Shown one piece after another: positions 17,214 through 29,514 of a stretch of 64,000 nucleotides of DNA. This DNA comes from Thiomicrospira cyclica ALM1 (lineage in GTDB: Bacteria; Pseudomonadota; Gammaproteobacteria; Thiomicrospirales; Thiomicrospiraceae), in the NCBI RefSeq assembly GCF_000214825.1, contig NC_015581.1:1178001-1242000 (forward strand), in the 5' to 3' direction. A model generated the notes under the pieces. That model ran no database searches. It had not been told where the DNA came from and was given only the letters and a program-made list of their open reading frames with translations. Both the position numbers and the translations under genes were made by a program. Within the stretch, counting starts at the first letter, position 1, and each line of letters starts with the position of its first letter.

Positions 17214-18113
17214 TTACCACAAGCAAGCCGCACCCAGCACGCCACTTGAATCCCCTAATTTAGGTGCAACTAAGCGGGTATCAACGCAATCACTAAAAAC
17301 CCAATTGCACCATAGCCTTGGTACCGATTCATATAACGCGCTCATTTGGCTCAGCCCGCCACCTAAAACAATTACTTCGGGATCAAAGACGTTTATGACG
17401 TTTGCTAGCCCCTGCGCTAAATGCTGACTATAATCCGCAAAAGCGGATTGCGCCAAGCTATCACCCTGCTGATAGGCTTGATAAACAGACTGCGCATCTG
17501 GCCAACAGGTTTGATACTGTTGATTGGTTCGTTTTACCCAGCCGGGACCCGATAAATAGGTTTCAGTACAATCCTGCTGTCCGCAATAACAAACATGAGA
17601 TTGCTCTGGTTTTTCGGGAGTTTGCCAAGCTAAGGGATTATGACCCCATTCACCGGCAATTCCATTCACCCCAGCTATAAGCTGACCATCGAAGACCAAA
17701 CCACCGCCACAACCGGTACCAATAATCACCCCAAATACGCTCTGTGCGCCTTGCGCATGACCAAATAACGCTTCAGAAAGAGCGAAGCAATTAGCATCAT
17801 TGGCAATTCTGACTCGCCCATCTAATGCACGATTTAAATCCACCAACAAAGGTTGCCCATTAAGCCAAGTTGAATTGGCGTTTTTAACCAGGCCTGATTG
17901 CTTGGCAATAGTTCCCGGAATGCCAATACCAATGGGCAAATCGGCAACACCTTGCACCAGCTCCAGTTGATGAATGAGTTTTACAATCTGCTGACAGGTA
18001 TCAGCATAGTTACCACGGATAGTAGGCTCTCGATAACGATAAAGAATCTCGTGCTGAGCATTAATCAATGCGATTTCAATCTTGGTGCCACCTAAATCTA
18101 CGCCAATCCTCAC
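17214..18113 (-). CDS. ROK family sugar kinase
   Basis: An ATP-dependent hexose or N-acetylhexosamine kinase. It starts with the phosphate-binding loop RIGVDLGGTKIEIAL, has the catalytic Asp in IANDANCFALSEA near residue 108, and the ROK zinc motif with Cys in HVCYCGQQDCTE. GTGCGGG and GGGLSQM are ATP-binding segments. Fructokinase (Mak) and N-acetylglucosamine kinase (NagK) are the closest types; the substrate is not decidable here. I chose the GTG at 18113, which overlaps the DUF455 stop as GTGA and gives the family-typical N-terminus. An upstream TTG at 18155 is possible but would lie inside the previous gene. Confidence 0.88.
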   Translation of the reverse strand: MRIGVDLGGTKIEIALINAQHEILYRYREPTIRGNYADTCQQIVKLIHQLELVQGVADLPIGIGIPGTIAKQSGLVKNANSTWLNGQPLLVDLNRALDGRVRIANDANCFALSEALFGHAQGAQSVFGVIIGTGCGGGLVFDGQLIAGVNGIAGEWGHNPLAWQTPEKPEQSHVCYCGQQDCTETYLSGPGWVKRTNQQYQTCWPDAQSVYQAYQQGDSLAQSAFADYSQHLAQGLANVINVFDPEVIVLGGGLSQMSALYESVPRLWCNWVFSDCVDTRLVAPKLGDSSGVLGAACLW

Positions 18114-18928
18114 GACGATTGCGCAAAGGTTTGCGCCTCCATTGCTTTTAACCAAGCAATCTCTTCTGCTGAAAATCCTGCTTCGACTCGGGCTTCATAG
18201 TTAAACGGGCCACGAATATCACCATGAAAATACTGATGCAAAATAGCTTGAAAAGTCTCAAATGGATTACGTCCCTGCTGCTCACATAAATACCGAAACC
18301 AACGCGTTCCTACCGCGACATGCCCAATCTCATCGCGCAATAGAATTTTTAAAATTTCTACCCCACGCTGGTCGCCAACAGCCCGTAAACGCTTAATCAT
18401 GTCGGGTGTCACATCTAGGCCTCGTGCTTCTAAGGTACGCGGCACCATCGCCATTCGAACCAATGGATCATGATCCGTTTCATAGGTAGTTAACCACAAG
18501 CCATTATGTGCCGGAAAATCGCCATAATCATAACCTAGCCCAGACAAATGTTCTCGAATCATCTGAAAATGGTAGGCCTCTTCGGTAGCAACCCCTAACC
18601 AATCAGCATAATAGTCGCGTGGCATGGTCTGAAAGCGATACAAGGCATCTAACGCCAAGTTAACCGCATTAAACTCAATATGCGCAATAGCGTGCATTAA
18701 GGCCGCATGTCCTTCCGGTGAACCCAAGCGCCGTCTCACCAAATCTTTCGGCGGCACTAATTCAGGACGATCGGGACGACCTGGGTCGGCAATTCGTTCA
18801 ATCTTGCCAGTTGGTGTCATATCGACAGCGTTTTCACTCCAAGCCACAATCAACGCATCCAACTGCTGCAACTTATCCGTTAAGTGCTTAGCGGTTAAAC
18901 ACCGGTATACTTGTTGAAAAAATAACAC
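18110..18928 (-). CDS. DUF455 family ferritin-like protein
   Basis: A 272-residue all-helical protein of the DUF455 family, with carboxylate/His residues arranged as in di-iron ferritin-like proteins: HIEFNAVNLALDA near residue 93, EEAYHF near residue 125, EARGLDV near residue 167 and RDEIGHVAVG near residue 200. An oxidative function is implied, but none is established for the family. A segment rich in Arg and Pro (RIADPGRPDRPELVPP) near residue 45 is characteristic. Its stop overlaps the ROK kinase GTG start, so the two are likely co-translated. Confidence 0.85.
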   Translation of the reverse strand: MLFFQQVYRCLTAKHLTDKLQQLDALIVAWSENAVDMTPTGKIERIADPGRPDRPELVPPKDLVRRRLGSPEGHAALMHAIAHIEFNAVNLALDALYRFQTMPRDYYADWLGVATEEAYHFQMIREHLSGLGYDYGDFPAHNGLWLTTYETDHDPLVRMAMVPRTLEARGLDVTPDMIKRLRAVGDQRGVEILKILLRDEIGHVAVGTRWFRYLCEQQGRNPFETFQAILHQYFHGDIRGPFNYEARVEAGFSAEEIAWLKAMEAQTFAQSS

Positions 18929-19002
18929 GGCTTCTCCCTGTGCCTTGGCTACTCTTTATTATTAATAATAACCGCCTAAAATTAAGCTTACGTTGTTTAG
19001 AC

Positions 19003-19031
19003 AAAAAAAAAGCCGGCTAAGCCGGCTTTTT
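19003..19031. terminator. Intrinsic terminator
   Basis: Stem AAAAAGCCGGC / GCCGGCTTTTT with a TAA loop; nine A before the stem give a U-tract for minus-strand transcripts. It lies 28 bases after the stop of the small secreted protein gene and separates it from the DUF455 gene. Confidence 0.9.
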
Positions 19032-19058
19032 GAGATGCATCACCTAGGGTCAATAAAA

Positions 19059-19439
19059 TTATTGACGATAGTAAACTGCCATCAGGTAACGAACGCCCAT
19101 GAAATTCTTCGTGTCAATCGCATTAAAAAGGGTAGCCCACTTTAAACGATCTTCAGGAGTCATGACAGAGTAAGGAGCACGAACATACTGCTTACCGTCT
19201 TTTTCAAAGCGCCACTGGTCTTCATACTTGACTTCCATACGAGTCAATTCTTCGCGACATTGTTGTACAGTAGTTGCCTGCTGCACTTCACGCGCTGCCG
19301 TATTACCACCTTGAATACCTGCCTCGATCAATAGTTTTGCATCAGCAACACATTGCTCGAAGACTGATGCAGCATGCACATTCATAGAAAATGCTGCAAC
19401 ACCAGATAGGACCAAAGCTTTAAGAGTTAATTGCTTCAT
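19059..19439 (-). CDS. Small secreted protein of unknown function
   Basis: 126 residues starting with a clear signal peptide (MKQLTLKALVLSGVAAFSM; cleavage after VHA, residue ~23). The mature part is mostly helical and charged, with two cysteines (Cys30, Cys61) that could form a disulfide in the periplasm. I do not recognise a family. It has a GGAGTAA-like ribosome binding site, its own terminator and over 100 bases of upstream space, so it is probably a single-gene transcript. Confidence 0.7.
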   Translation of the reverse strand: MKQLTLKALVLSGVAAFSMNVHAASVFEQCVADAKLLIEAGIQGGNTAAREVQQATTVQQCREELTRMEVKYEDQWRFEKDGKQYVRAPYSVMTPEDRLKWATLFNAIDTKNFMGVRYLMAVYYRQ

Positions 19440-19550
19440 CGATTACTCCAAATAGGATTTGCCTCTCTAGCATTAGTAATTTTCGCGTCTTTCCACCAAA
19501 AATGCAAGTCTTAAGCAGATAGAATATTACCAATTCCTTATTAATTGCGC

Positions 19551-20027
19551 TTATAGGTAAAGCACCTCAAGAATTTCATATTCAATCGTCCCACCGGGCG
19601 CTTGCACCATCACCTCATCACCCTCTGCTTTGCCAATTAAAGCACGGGCAATCGGAGAGTTAATCGAAATTTTATTTTCCTTCACATCCGACTCTTCATT
19701 ACCAACAATACGATAAACCACCTCTTGGTCGTTATCGATGTTTAATAACTTTACCGTCGCACCAAAAATAATCTTTCCATGGGCTTGCACTTGCGTTACA
19801 TCAATAATTTGCGAATGACTGAGTACGCCCTCAATATGCTTAATACGCGCCTCAATTAAGCCCTGCTGTTCACGAGCCGCATGGTATTCAGCATTTTCTT
19901 TTAAATCGCCATGCTCCCGTGCTTCCGCAATGGCCTGAGTAATGCGCGGACGCTCTTCTTTTTTTAAACGATTTAATTCGGCCTGTAACTTATCCGCACC
20001 TTCTTTGGTCATAGGATGTTTTTGCAT
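19551..20027 (-). CDS. greA: Transcription elongation factor GreA
   Basis: Rescues backtracked RNA polymerase by stimulating transcript cleavage. The N-terminal coiled coil ([22 protein letters not shown]) carries acidic tip residues ([13 protein letters not shown] near residue 45), and the C-terminal FKBP-like domain follows. The start at 20027 gives 158 residues as in E. coli and has AAGGAG 9 bases upstream; the frame runs on to 20066 but family alignment excludes that part. It follows carB, an order seen in many gammaproteobacteria. Confidence 0.95.
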   Translation of the reverse strand: MQKHPMTKEGADKLQAELNRLKKEERPRITQAIAEAREHGDLKENAEYHAAREQQGLIEARIKHIEGVLSHSQIIDVTQVQAHGKIIFGATVKLLNIDNDQEVVYRIVGNEESDVKENKISINSPIARALIGKAEGDEVMVQAPGGTIEYEILEVLYL

Positions 20028-20052
20028 AGTCATCTGCTCCTTAAAATGCAAA

Positions 20053-20078
20053 GAAGCCGGCACCAAGGCGCCAGCTTC
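20053..20078 (-). promoter_or_regulatory. Hairpin in the carB-greA spacer / greA leader
   Basis: GAAGCCGGC (20053-20061) can pair with GCCAGCTTC (20070-20078) with one wobble pair. In the minus direction it is followed by a broken T-rich stretch and then the greA ribosome binding site. It could be a weak terminator or attenuator, or stabilise a processed end. Confidence 0.45.
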
Positions 20079-20100
20079 TGCAACAAGTGTAACAATAAAA

Positions 20101-23100
20101 TTAGTTTAAATCTTGTAAACGATGTACCGGTTGATCATCTAAATAATCCATCGCCGCGACCGTAGCAAAGGCACCTGCCATGGTCGTTGTATAACACACT
20201 TTATGCATAAGTGCTTCACGACGAATCCCTGACGAATCCTTAATGCTGACCGAACCATCCGAAGTATTAACAATTAATTGAATTTCTTCATTTTTAATCG
20301 CATCAACGATATTTGGACGACCTTCCGCAACTTTATTAACCAATTCACACTCGATTCCCGCTTCTTGTAAGGAGGTAGCTGTACCACGGGTTGCCACCAC
20401 ACGAAAGCCTTTTGCTTGCAACTGTTTTGCCAGATCAATAACTTTCACGCGGTCTGCCTTGCGAACGCTGAGGAAGGCTTTACCCTCCCGCGGCAATATG
20501 GTGCTCGCCGCCAGCTGTGCATTCGCATAGGCCTGCGGAAAGTTAGCTCCCACCCCCATAACTTCACCGGTTGATTTCATCTCTGGGCCTAAAATCGGGT
20601 CCACACCCAAAAACTTAATAAATGGAAAAACCGCTTCTTTAACCGAGTAATGCTTGGGCATGATTTCTGTAGTAAACCCTTGTTCAGCTAGAGACTGTCC
20701 GACCATACAACGTGCGGCAATTTTTGCTAAAGGACGACCGATCGCTTTTGACACAAAAGGTACCGTCCGAGATGCGCGCGGATTCACTTCCAAAACATAA
20801 ATATCATCGCCCTTCACAGCAAACTGGGTATTCATTAAACCCACAACATCCAAGGCTTTAGCCATTTGCTCAACCTGGTTACGAATCTCGTCTTGGACCG
20901 ATTTTTTAATACTATAAGGCGGTAGTGAACAAGCTGAGTCACCCGAGTGAATACCTGCCTGCTCGATATGTTCCATCAGGCCACCGATAACCACTTGCTC
21001 ACCATCACAAATAGCATCAACATCTAACTCAACGGCATCATCTAAGAAACGGTCTAACAAAACGGGTGAATCATTTGACACCTTCACAGCAAACTTCATG
21101 TAACGAAGTAGGTCTTCTTCTGAATAGACAATCTCCATTGCACGTCCACCGAGTACATAGGATGGGCGCACAACCAGAGGATAACCAATCTCTTTTGCCA
21201 GGGTCACTGCTTCATCTTCACGACGCGCAGTTCGGTTAGGCGGTTGACGCAGATTGAGCTTGTTAAGCAGCTGTTGAAAACGCTCACGGTCTTCGGCTAA
21301 GTCAATCGAATCAGGACTGGTACCAATAATTGGCACACCCGCCGCTTCAAGATCACGCGCCAATTTCAGCGGCGTTTGACCACCATACTGCACAATAACG
21401 CCCTTTGGTTTTTCAATTGCCACAATTTCAAGCACGTCTTCTAATGTTAACGGCTCAAAATACAAACGGTCTGAGGTGTCATAGTCGGTTGAAACTGTTT
21501 CAGGGTTACAGTTAACCATAATGGTTTCATAACCGTCTTCACTTAACGCCATCGCCGCATGAACACAACAGTAGTCAAACTCAATACCCTGACCGATACG
21601 GTTCGGACCGCCACCAAGCACCATAATTTTGTTTCGGTCAGTTGGTTGCGCCTCACATTCTTCTTCATAGGTTGAATAAAGATAAGCCGTAGAGGTTGCA
21701 AACTCAGCGGCACAGGTATCTACCCGTTTATACACAGGACGAATACCAAGCGTATGACGGTATTTTCTAACCAACGCACTATCGGTTTTTAACAAGGCGG
21801 CAATGCGATTATCCGAAAAACCTTGGCGTTTTAGTTGTTTCAAAAAGTCGGCTTCTAAGGCGTCTAAGCCTTTGGCCATCATTTGACGTTCAGACTCGAC
21901 CAACTCTTCAATCTGTGCCAAAAACCATGGATCGATTTTGGATACCTCAAAGACTTGCTCAACTATCCAACCCGCACGGAAAGCATCGGCAACATACCAA
22001 ATGCGGTCAGGACCCGGATCACGCAATTCACGACGCAAAATATCGCGAACATCTTTTTCATCCGTGGTAGCAAGATCAATCATTTCATTTAAGCCATCCA
22101 TGCCGGTTTCTAAACCACGCAAGGCTTTTTGCAAAGACTCTTTGAAATTACGCCCCATCGCCATGACTTCACCAACCGACTTCATTTGCGTCGACAAGCG
22201 CGCCTGGGCCTGCGGGAATTTTTCGAAGGTAAAACGCGGCAATTTAGTAACCACGTAATCGATCGAAGGCTCAAACGAAGCCGGTGTTGCACCATTAGTA
22301 ATGTCGTTTTTCAATTCGTCAAGGGTATAACCTACCGCCAGTTTGGCCGCCACCTTGGCAATTGGAAAGCCCGTTGCTTTAGACGCTAAAGCCGATGAAC
22401 GTGATACACGCGGATTCATCTCAATCACAATCATTCGCCCGCTTTCAGGATTTAACGCAAACTGTACGTTGGAACCACCGGTTTCAACGCCAATTTCACG
22501 TAACACCGCCAACGAGGCGTTACGCATGATTTGATATTCTTTATCGGTTAGGGTTTGTGCAGGAGCCACTGTAATCGAGTCGCCAGTATGAACGCCCATC
22601 GGATCAAAGTTCTCAATCGAACAAACAATGATGCAATTGTCCTTTTTATCGCGAATAACTTCCATCTCGAATTCTTTCCAACCCAAGATAGACTCTTCAA
22701 TTAACAACTCTTTTGTCGGCGACAAATCAAGACCAAACTTACAAATCTGTTCAAATTCTTCACGATTATAAGCAATACCACCACCCGAACCACCGAGGGT
22801 AAATGAAGGGCGAATAACCGTTGGAAATCCAACTTTAGCTTGAATTTGCCAAGCCTCATCCAAATTATGCGCAACTTCAGAATAAGGCATATCCAAACCA
22901 ATTTTGGTCATAGCTTTACGGAAACGATCACGGTTTTCCGCCTTATCAATTGCGTCTTCACTCGCGCCGATCAATTCAACATGGTATTTTTTCAGCACAC
23001 CATTGTGGGCCAAATCCAACGCACAATTAAGGGCTGTTTGTCCACCCATCGTAGGCAAGATCGCATCGGGGCGTTCTTTCGCAATAATTTTTTCAACAAC

Positions 23101-23316
23101 CTGCCAAGTAATTGGCTCAATGTAAGTCGCATGCGCTAAATCCGGATCACTCATAATCGTGGCCGGATTTGAGTTAACCAACACGACACGATAACCCTCT
23201 TCTTTGAGTGCTTTACAGGCTTGGGCGCCAGAATAATCAAACTCGCAGGCCTGGCCGATAATAATCGGGCCGGCACCGATAATTAGAATTGTTTTTATAT
23301 CTGTTCTTTTTGGCAT
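20101..23316 (-). CDS. carB: Carbamoyl-phosphate synthase, large subunit
   Basis: Makes carbamoyl phosphate from bicarbonate, ATP and ammonia passed from CarA, feeding both arginine and pyrimidine synthesis. At 1071 residues it matches E. coli CarB. Two homologous ATP-grasp halves are clear: [17 protein letters not shown] and [16 protein letters not shown] mark their starts, and [12 protein letters not shown] and [12 protein letters not shown] lie in the metal/ATP sites. The C-terminal ~130 residues form the allosteric MGS-like domain. It lies 23 bases after carA. Confidence 0.97.
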   Translation of the reverse strand: MPKRTDIKTILIIGAGPIIIGQACEFDYSGAQACKALKEEGYRVVLVNSNPATIMSDPDLAHATYIEPITWQVVEKIIAKERPDAILPTMGGQTALNCALDLAHNGVLKKYHVELIGASEDAIDKAENRDRFRKAMTKIGLDMPYSEVAHNLDEAWQIQAKVGFPTVIRPSFTLGGSGGGIAYNREEFEQICKFGLDLSPTKELLIEESILGWKEFEMEVIRDKKDNCIIVCSIENFDPMGVHTGDSITVAPAQTLTDKEYQIMRNASLAVLREIGVETGGSNVQFALNPESGRMIVIEMNPRVSRSSALASKATGFPIAKVAAKLAVGYTLDELKNDITNGATPASFEPSIDYVVTKLPRFTFEKFPQAQARLSTQMKSVGEVMAMGRNFKESLQKALRGLETGMDGLNEMIDLATTDEKDVRDILRRELRDPGPDRIWYVADAFRAGWIVEQVFEVSKIDPWFLAQIEELVESERQMMAKGLDALEADFLKQLKRQGFSDNRIAALLKTDSALVRKYRHTLGIRPVYKRVDTCAAEFATSTAYLYSTYEEECEAQPTDRNKIMVLGGGPNRIGQGIEFDYCCVHAAMALSEDGYETIMVNCNPETVSTDYDTSDRLYFEPLTLEDVLEIVAIEKPKGVIVQYGGQTPLKLARDLEAAGVPIIGTSPDSIDLAEDRERFQQLLNKLNLRQPPNRTARREDEAVTLAKEIGYPLVVRPSYVLGGRAMEIVYSEEDLLRYMKFAVKVSNDSPVLLDRFLDDAVELDVDAICDGEQVVIGGLMEHIEQAGIHSGDSACSLPPYSIKKSVQDEIRNQVEQMAKALDVVGLMNTQFAVKGDDIYVLEVNPRASRTVPFVSKAIGRPLAKIAARCMVGQSLAEQGFTTEIMPKHYSVKEAVFPFIKFLGVDPILGPEMKSTGEVMGVGANFPQAYANAQLAASTILPREGKAFLSVRKADRVKVIDLAKQLQAKGFRVVATRGTATSLQEAGIECELVNKVAEGRPNIVDAIKNEEIQLIVNTSDGSVSIKDSSGIRREALMHKVCYTTTMAGAFATVAAMDYLDDQPVHRLQDLN

Positions 23317-23339
23317 GGGAATTCCTTGATTCGTGACCT

Positions 23340-24482
23340 TTACGCTGAGGCCGAACGATACTGATTAATCTGGACAATAAATTGGTCAAACAATGGCGCT
23401 AAATCATGTGGCCCCGGACTCGCTTCTGGGTGACCTTGGAAACTGAACGCAGGTCTGTCTGTCAAGGTAATACCTTGTAATGAACCATCAAACAATGAAT
23501 TATGGGTCACTTTAACGTGCGCAGGCAGAGTTGCGGGATCAACCGCAAAACCATGGTTTTGAGAGGTAATCATTACCCGTCCAGTCTCTAGCTCTTGAAC
23601 GGGGTGATTGCCACCATGATGACCAAACTTCATTTTTAGCGTTTTCGCACCCGCCGCTAAGGCTAATAACTGATGTCCTAGGCAAATACCAAATACCGGT
23701 ACTTTAGCCGCTAAAATCTCACGAACAGCCTCAATAGCATAATCGCAAGGCGCGGGATCACCAGGTCCGTTAGATAAAAACACGCCGTCTGGGTTCATAG
23801 CTAACACCTCAGCGGCTGAAGTTTGTGCTGGAACTACCGTTAAACGACAACCACGATCAGCCAGCATCCTTAAAATATTACGCTTAATACCATAATCAAA
23901 AGCCACAACATGTCGGGTTGCTTGCGCCGAACGATCAACGTGCCCCTCACCTAATTGCCAGGTACCTTCATGCCAGGTATAGGCCTTACTGACCGTAACT
24001 TCTTTAGCTAGGTCCATACCGTTTAAACCTGCAAAGGCCTGTGCTTTTGCTACGGCAGCAGCAGCATCAATTTGCACACCAGCTACAATAACGCCACTTT
24101 GTGCACCTTTTTCACGCAGAAGACGCGTCAATTTTCGGGTATCAATATCCGCAATAGCGACAACATTTTGAGCTTTTAAATAATCAGGCAAGCTCTGCGT
24201 TGCCCGAAAATTACTCATCACTCGAGGGCAGTCCCTTACAACCAAGCCCTGCGCCATAATATTGGGCGACTCTCTATCATCATCATTAACACCAACATTG
24301 CCAATGTGTGGGTAGGTTAAGGTTACGATTTGTTTATAGTAAGAAGGGTCTGTTAAGATTTCTTGATAACCTGTCATTGAGGTATTAAAAACCACCTCTC
24401 CCACACATTCACCTTGAGCGCCAATAGCTCGACCCCAAAAGAGCGTGCCATCGGCTAGTGCCAGTAACGCTGATGCTTCCAT
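23340..24482 (-). CDS. carA: Carbamoyl-phosphate synthase, small (glutaminase) subunit
   Basis: Hydrolyses glutamine and channels ammonia to CarB. N-terminal CPSase domain: [22 protein letters not shown]-terminal class I glutamine amidotransferase: nucleophile Cys in [16 protein letters not shown] near residue 260 and the His/Glu pair in [11 protein letters not shown]. The ATG at 24482 gives 380 residues and the usual N-terminus ([13 protein letters not shown]); a TTG four codons upstream is less likely. The 200-base leader upstream holds a promoter-like element, a short open frame and a terminator hairpin, listed separately. Confidence 0.95.
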   Translation of the reverse strand: MEASALLALADGTLFWGRAIGAQGECVGEVVFNTSMTGYQEILTDPSYYKQIVTLTYPHIGNVGVNDDDRESPNIMAQGLVVRDCPRVMSNFRATQSLPDYLKAQNVVAIADIDTRKLTRLLREKGAQSGVIVAGVQIDAAAAVAKAQAFAGLNGMDLAKEVTVSKAYTWHEGTWQLGEGHVDRSAQATRHVVAFDYGIKRNILRMLADRGCRLTVVPAQTSAAEVLAMNPDGVFLSNGPGDPAPCDYAIEAVREILAAKVPVFGICLGHQLLALAAGAKTLKMKFGHHGGNHPVQELETGRVMITSQNHGFAVDPATLPAHVKVTHNSLFDGSLQGITLTDRPAFSFQGHPEASPGPHDLAPLFDQFIVQINQYRSASA

Positions 24483-24513
24483 GTTTTGCCCCAAAAAGTC
24501 TAAATTTGCTTAT

Positions 24514-24553
24514 AAAAAAACGGAGTTAACCCCCAATTAAGGGTCAACTCCGT
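24514..24553 (-). terminator. Intrinsic terminator in the carA leader (candidate attenuator)
   Basis: Stem of 13 positions with one mismatch: 24520-24532 (ACGGAGTTAACCC on the plus strand) pairs with 24541-24553, loop of 8. In the minus direction it is followed by seven T (24520-24514). It ends 32 bases before the carA ATG, leaving no room for another promoter, so carAB transcripts starting upstream must pass it. It would also terminate read-through from dapB. Confidence 0.85.
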
Positions 24554-24582
24554 CCTAAATAATGTCTGTAAGATGACTTCAT
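24544..24582 (-). CDS. Putative carA leader peptide (12 codons)
   Basis: An open frame encoding MKSSYRHYLGRS, with AAAAGG (24588-24593) five bases upstream of its ATG. Its last codons and TGA lie in the 5' arm of the terminator hairpin, so a ribosome finishing it would block the hairpin. It has two Arg codons of kinds that are often rare (AGA, CGG) and a UUAUUUA run just before the hairpin. This is the arrangement of pyrBI-type or amino-acid attenuators. It is too short for coding statistics, so the call rests on position and ribosome binding site. Confidence 0.5.
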   Translation of the reverse strand: MKSSYRHYLGRS

Positions 24583-24628
24583 GCCAACCTTTTATTTTTA
24601 GTCATAAAATCAATTTTAAATTGGGCGA

Positions 24629-24657
24629 ATTTTAATCGATAAGGCCTAACAAGTCTA
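24629..24657 (-). promoter_or_regulatory. Candidate promoter of carAB
   Basis: On the minus strand, TAGACT (24657-24652), 17 bases, then TAAAAT (24634-24629). The predicted start near 24622 gives a leader of about 140 bases that contains the 12-codon frame and the terminator. It lies just after the dapB stop. Confidence 0.4.
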
Positions 24658-24683
24658 GTTGAAATCCACACTTATTCCAAAAA

Positions 24684-26644
<1,961 letters not shown>

Positions 26645-26729
26645 AATCTCGATCTTCTTGCAATTAGGCTTGTTAAGTCAATAGGTTCAATAGACGTTAA
26701 CCATCTATTCAACCAATTAACTTATGGTT

Positions 26730-26758
26730 AAAAAACAACGGCTCATAAGAGCCGTTGT
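26730..26758 (-). terminator. Intrinsic terminator between dnaK and dnaJ
   Basis: Perfect 10-base stem ACAACGGCTC / GAGCCGTTGT with ATAA loop; six T follow in the minus direction. It lies about 40 bases after the dnaK stop and 86 bases before dnaJ. Partial termination here would give more DnaK than DnaJ from one heat-shock transcript. Confidence 0.9.
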
Positions 26759-26798
26759 CGGTTGTCACGCATTATAAAATAAGCAAGGCTAAGCTAAG

Positions 26799-28715
26799 TT
26801 ATTTTTTGCTATCGTCAACTTCTTCAAATTCGGCGTCAACAATATCATCTTGCTGCGCGCTTGATGAGTTTTCACTCTCGCCACCCGCTTGCTGCTGTTG
26901 CTTCGCCATCATTTTTTCAGTCATTTTTTGTGATGCCGCAGCTAAAGCTTGAACCGTCTCATCGATTTTTGCCTTGTCATCGCCCTTCATCGCTTCTTCG
27001 ACATCCTTGATTGCCGCTTCAATCGATTCTTTCTCAGACACTTCAAGATCATCACCGGCATCGGCCATCGCTTTACGCGTTGCGTGAATCATCGCATCGG
27101 CTTGGTTGCGTGTTTCCACCAACTCTTTCATCTTGCGATCTTCTTCCGCGTGAGCTTCGGCATCTTTCACCATGCGCTCAACTTCTTCATCCGATAAACC
27201 CGAAGATGCTTTAATCGTAATCGTTTGCTCTTTGCCGGTGGCCTTATCTTTCGCTGAAACATTCAAAATACCGTTAGCATCAATATCAAAAGTTACTTCA
27301 ATTTGTGGCATACCGCGCTGTGCCGGCGGAATGTCTTCCAAATTAAACTGCCCCAATGACTTGTTACCGGTCGCCATTTCACGCTCACCTTGTAACACAT
27401 GAATGGTGACTGCGGTTTGATTGTCTTCAGCCGTTGAAAAAACCTGCGATTTACGCGTTGGAATCGTGGTGTTTTTCTCAATCAACTTGGTCATAACACC
27501 GCCCATGGTTTCAATACCCAATGACAAAGGCGATACGTCTAACAACAACACATCTTTTACATCACCAGACAAGACACCGCCCTGAATCGCAGCCCCCATT
27601 GCAACCGCTTCATCAGGATTTACATCACGACGTGGTTCTTTGCCAAAGAATTCTTTAACACGTGCTTGCACCATAGGCACACGGGTTGAACCACCCACTA
27701 AAATCACATCGTCGATTTCTGATGCTGATAGACCGGCATCTTTTAACGCAATCTTGCAAGGCTCAATCGAGCGGGTCACTAAATCTTCTACCAAAGACTC
27801 AAATTTCGCACGGGTGATCTTAATATTCATGTGCTTAGGACCAGAGGCATCCGCTGTAATATAGGGCAGGTTAATGTCTGTTTGCTCACGCGATGATAAT
27901 TCAATCTTGGCTTTTTCCGCCGCTTCGCGCAAACGCTGTAGCGCCAATGGATCATTGGTTAAATCAACACCCTGCTCTTTTTTAAACTCAGCAACCAAAT
28001 AGTCCATGATTTGCTTATCAAAGTCTTCACCACCTAGGAAGGTATCTCCGTTAGTTGATAACACTTCAACTTGCTTTTCACCGTCCAGGTCAGCCACCTC
28101 GATAATTGAAATATCGAAGGTACCACCACCAAGATCATAGACCGCGATTTTGCTGTCGCCTTTCGCTTTGTCCATACCATAGGCCAGCGCGGCTGCCGTT
28201 GGCTCGTTAATGATACGTTTTACTTCCAGACCAGCAATTTTACCGGCATCCTTGGTCGCTTGACGCTGGGCATCGTTAAAATAAGCCGGCACTGTAATAA
28301 CCGCTTCGGTAACTTCATGCCCTAGATAGTCCTCAGCGGTTTTCTTCATTTTTTGCAGTGTACGAGCCGATACTTCTTGTGGTGACATTTTCTTACCATC
28401 GACATCCACCCACGCATCACCGTTGTCTGCAGCCACAATGGCATAAGGCACCATACCGATGTCTTTTTTCACTTCTTTGTCTTCAAAGCGGCGGCCAATC
28501 AGACGCTTGATTGCAAACAAGGTGTTTTTTGGGTTAGTCACCGCTTGACGCTTAGCCGAATCGCCGACCAATACCTCACCATCGTTAGCATACGCCACAA
28601 TGGAAGGTGTAGTACGTGCACCCTCAGCATTAGGAATGACTTTAACATCATTACCTTCCATAACCGCTACACATGAGTTAGTGGTTCCTAAATCTATACC
28701 AATAATTTTTGACAT
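26799..28715 (-). CDS. dnaK: Chaperone protein DnaK (Hsp70)
   Basis: ATP-driven chaperone, 638 residues like E. coli DnaK. The N-terminal ATPase domain starts [33 protein letters not shown] and [13 protein letters not shown] are Hsp70 signatures. The substrate-binding domain and helical lid follow, and the tail is acidic (DAEFEEVDD). It is the middle gene of grpE-dnaK-dnaJ. Confidence 0.98.
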   Translation of the reverse strand: MSKIIGIDLGTTNSCVAVMEGNDVKVIPNAEGARTTPSIVAYANDGEVLVGDSAKRQAVTNPKNTLFAIKRLIGRRFEDKEVKKDIGMVPYAIVAADNGDAWVDVDGKKMSPQEVSARTLQKMKKTAEDYLGHEVTEAVITVPAYFNDAQRQATKDAGKIAGLEVKRIINEPTAAALAYGMDKAKGDSKIAVYDLGGGTFDISIIEVADLDGEKQVEVLSTNGDTFLGGEDFDKQIMDYLVAEFKKEQGVDLTNDPLALQRLREAAEKAKIELSSREQTDINLPYITADASGPKHMNIKITRAKFESLVEDLVTRSIEPCKIALKDAGLSASEIDDVILVGGSTRVPMVQARVKEFFGKEPRRDVNPDEAVAMGAAIQGGVLSGDVKDVLLLDVSPLSLGIETMGGVMTKLIEKNTTIPTRKSQVFSTAEDNQTAVTIHVLQGEREMATGNKSLGQFNLEDIPPAQRGMPQIEVTFDIDANGILNVSAKDKATGKEQTITIKASSGLSDEEVERMVKDAEAHAEEDRKMKELVETRNQADAMIHATRKAMADAGDDLEVSEKESIEAAIKDVEEAMKGDDKAKIDETVQALAAASQKMTEKMMAKQQQQAGGESENSSSAQQDDIVDAEFEEVDDSKK

Positions 28716-28805
28716 CTTACTTTCTCCAAATTCAATTAAATCTTTAATAACTTAGTAACTTAATAGGTCTTGTCTGGTTTTATTCAAGCCCGTTAAAGCA
28801 AATTT

Positions 28806-29378
28806 TTACTGGGCAACTATGACGCGTGCTGGTCTGATCAAACGTTCGTTAAGCGCATAGCCCTTCTGAAACACCTCAACCACACTATTACTCTCATGGT
28901 CGGGCGATGGAATCATCGTCATCGCCTCATGCTTTTGTGGATCAAATTTTTCACCAGCCGGATTAATTCGTTCAACATTAAAGTCTGCTAACACATCTAA
29001 AAACTGCTTGAAGGTCATCTCAACACCTTCACGAATCGAATCTAACGACGCCTCTGGCTTGGTCGCGGCTTCTAAACCAAACTCCAAGCTATCAGCAACT
29101 GGCACCAGAGCATGAAGCAGTTTCTCAACACCATATTTATGCGCATTTTCTACATCAATACGAGATCGACGACGCAAGTTCTCCATCTCGGCTTGCAAAC
29201 GCAACAGACTGTCCCAATGCTGAGCGGCCTGTTGTTGTACCGCTGCTAATTCCGCCATGGGATCGAAATCTTCCACCTGCTCTGTTGATGACGCAGCATC
29301 TGATTGCTCCGTTTGTTGATTAAGATCAGTATCATCAAGGTCGCGACTGGTGTCTGTCATATTTTCTGCGTTCTGCAT
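28806..29378 (-). CDS. grpE: Nucleotide exchange factor GrpE
   Basis: Releases ADP from DnaK. 190 residues: an acidic disordered N-terminus (~1-45), a long coiled-coil helix (~50-90, LQAEMENLRRRSRIDVENAH), and the C-terminal beta domain with FDPQKHEAMTMIPSPDHESN and VEVFQKGYALNERLIRPARVIV. AGGAG precedes the start. A sigma-32-type promoter lies 40-70 bases upstream. Confidence 0.96.
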   Translation of the reverse strand: MQNAENMTDTSRDLDDTDLNQQTEQSDAASSTEQVEDFDPMAELAAVQQQAAQHWDSLLRLQAEMENLRRRSRIDVENAHKYGVEKLLHALVPVADSLEFGLEAATKPEASLDSIREGVEMTFKQFLDVLADFNVERINPAGEKFDPQKHEAMTMIPSPDHESNSVVEVFQKGYALNERLIRPARVIVAQ

Positions 29379-29419
29379 GCATGTCTCCTAAAGGTAATAT
29401 CAATGAATCATTGCCAAAA

Positions 29420-29447
29420 TAGTGGGGGCAGTTTTTAAACTTTCAAG
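29420..29447 (-). promoter_or_regulatory. Sigma-32 (heat shock) promoter of grpE-dnaK-dnaJ
   Basis: On the minus strand, CTTGAAA (29447-29441) is followed after 13 bases by CCCCACTA (29427-29420). The first element equals the RpoH -35 consensus and the second matches CCCCATNT at most positions. Its place upstream of grpE fits the regulon. Confidence 0.75.
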
Positions 29448-29514
29448 TAGTCAATCAACTTATTTTCGATGGCTAGACAAAAATTTTACGTCTTAATAGC
29501 ACTAAAATTTGGGC

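Noticed and set aside
23246-23253. CAGGCCTG copies treated only as Ala-Gly-Leu codon bias
   Set aside because: Some copies do encode AGL in membrane segments, but others are in different frames, on the opposite strand of genes, or between genes, and the flanks are conserved too.
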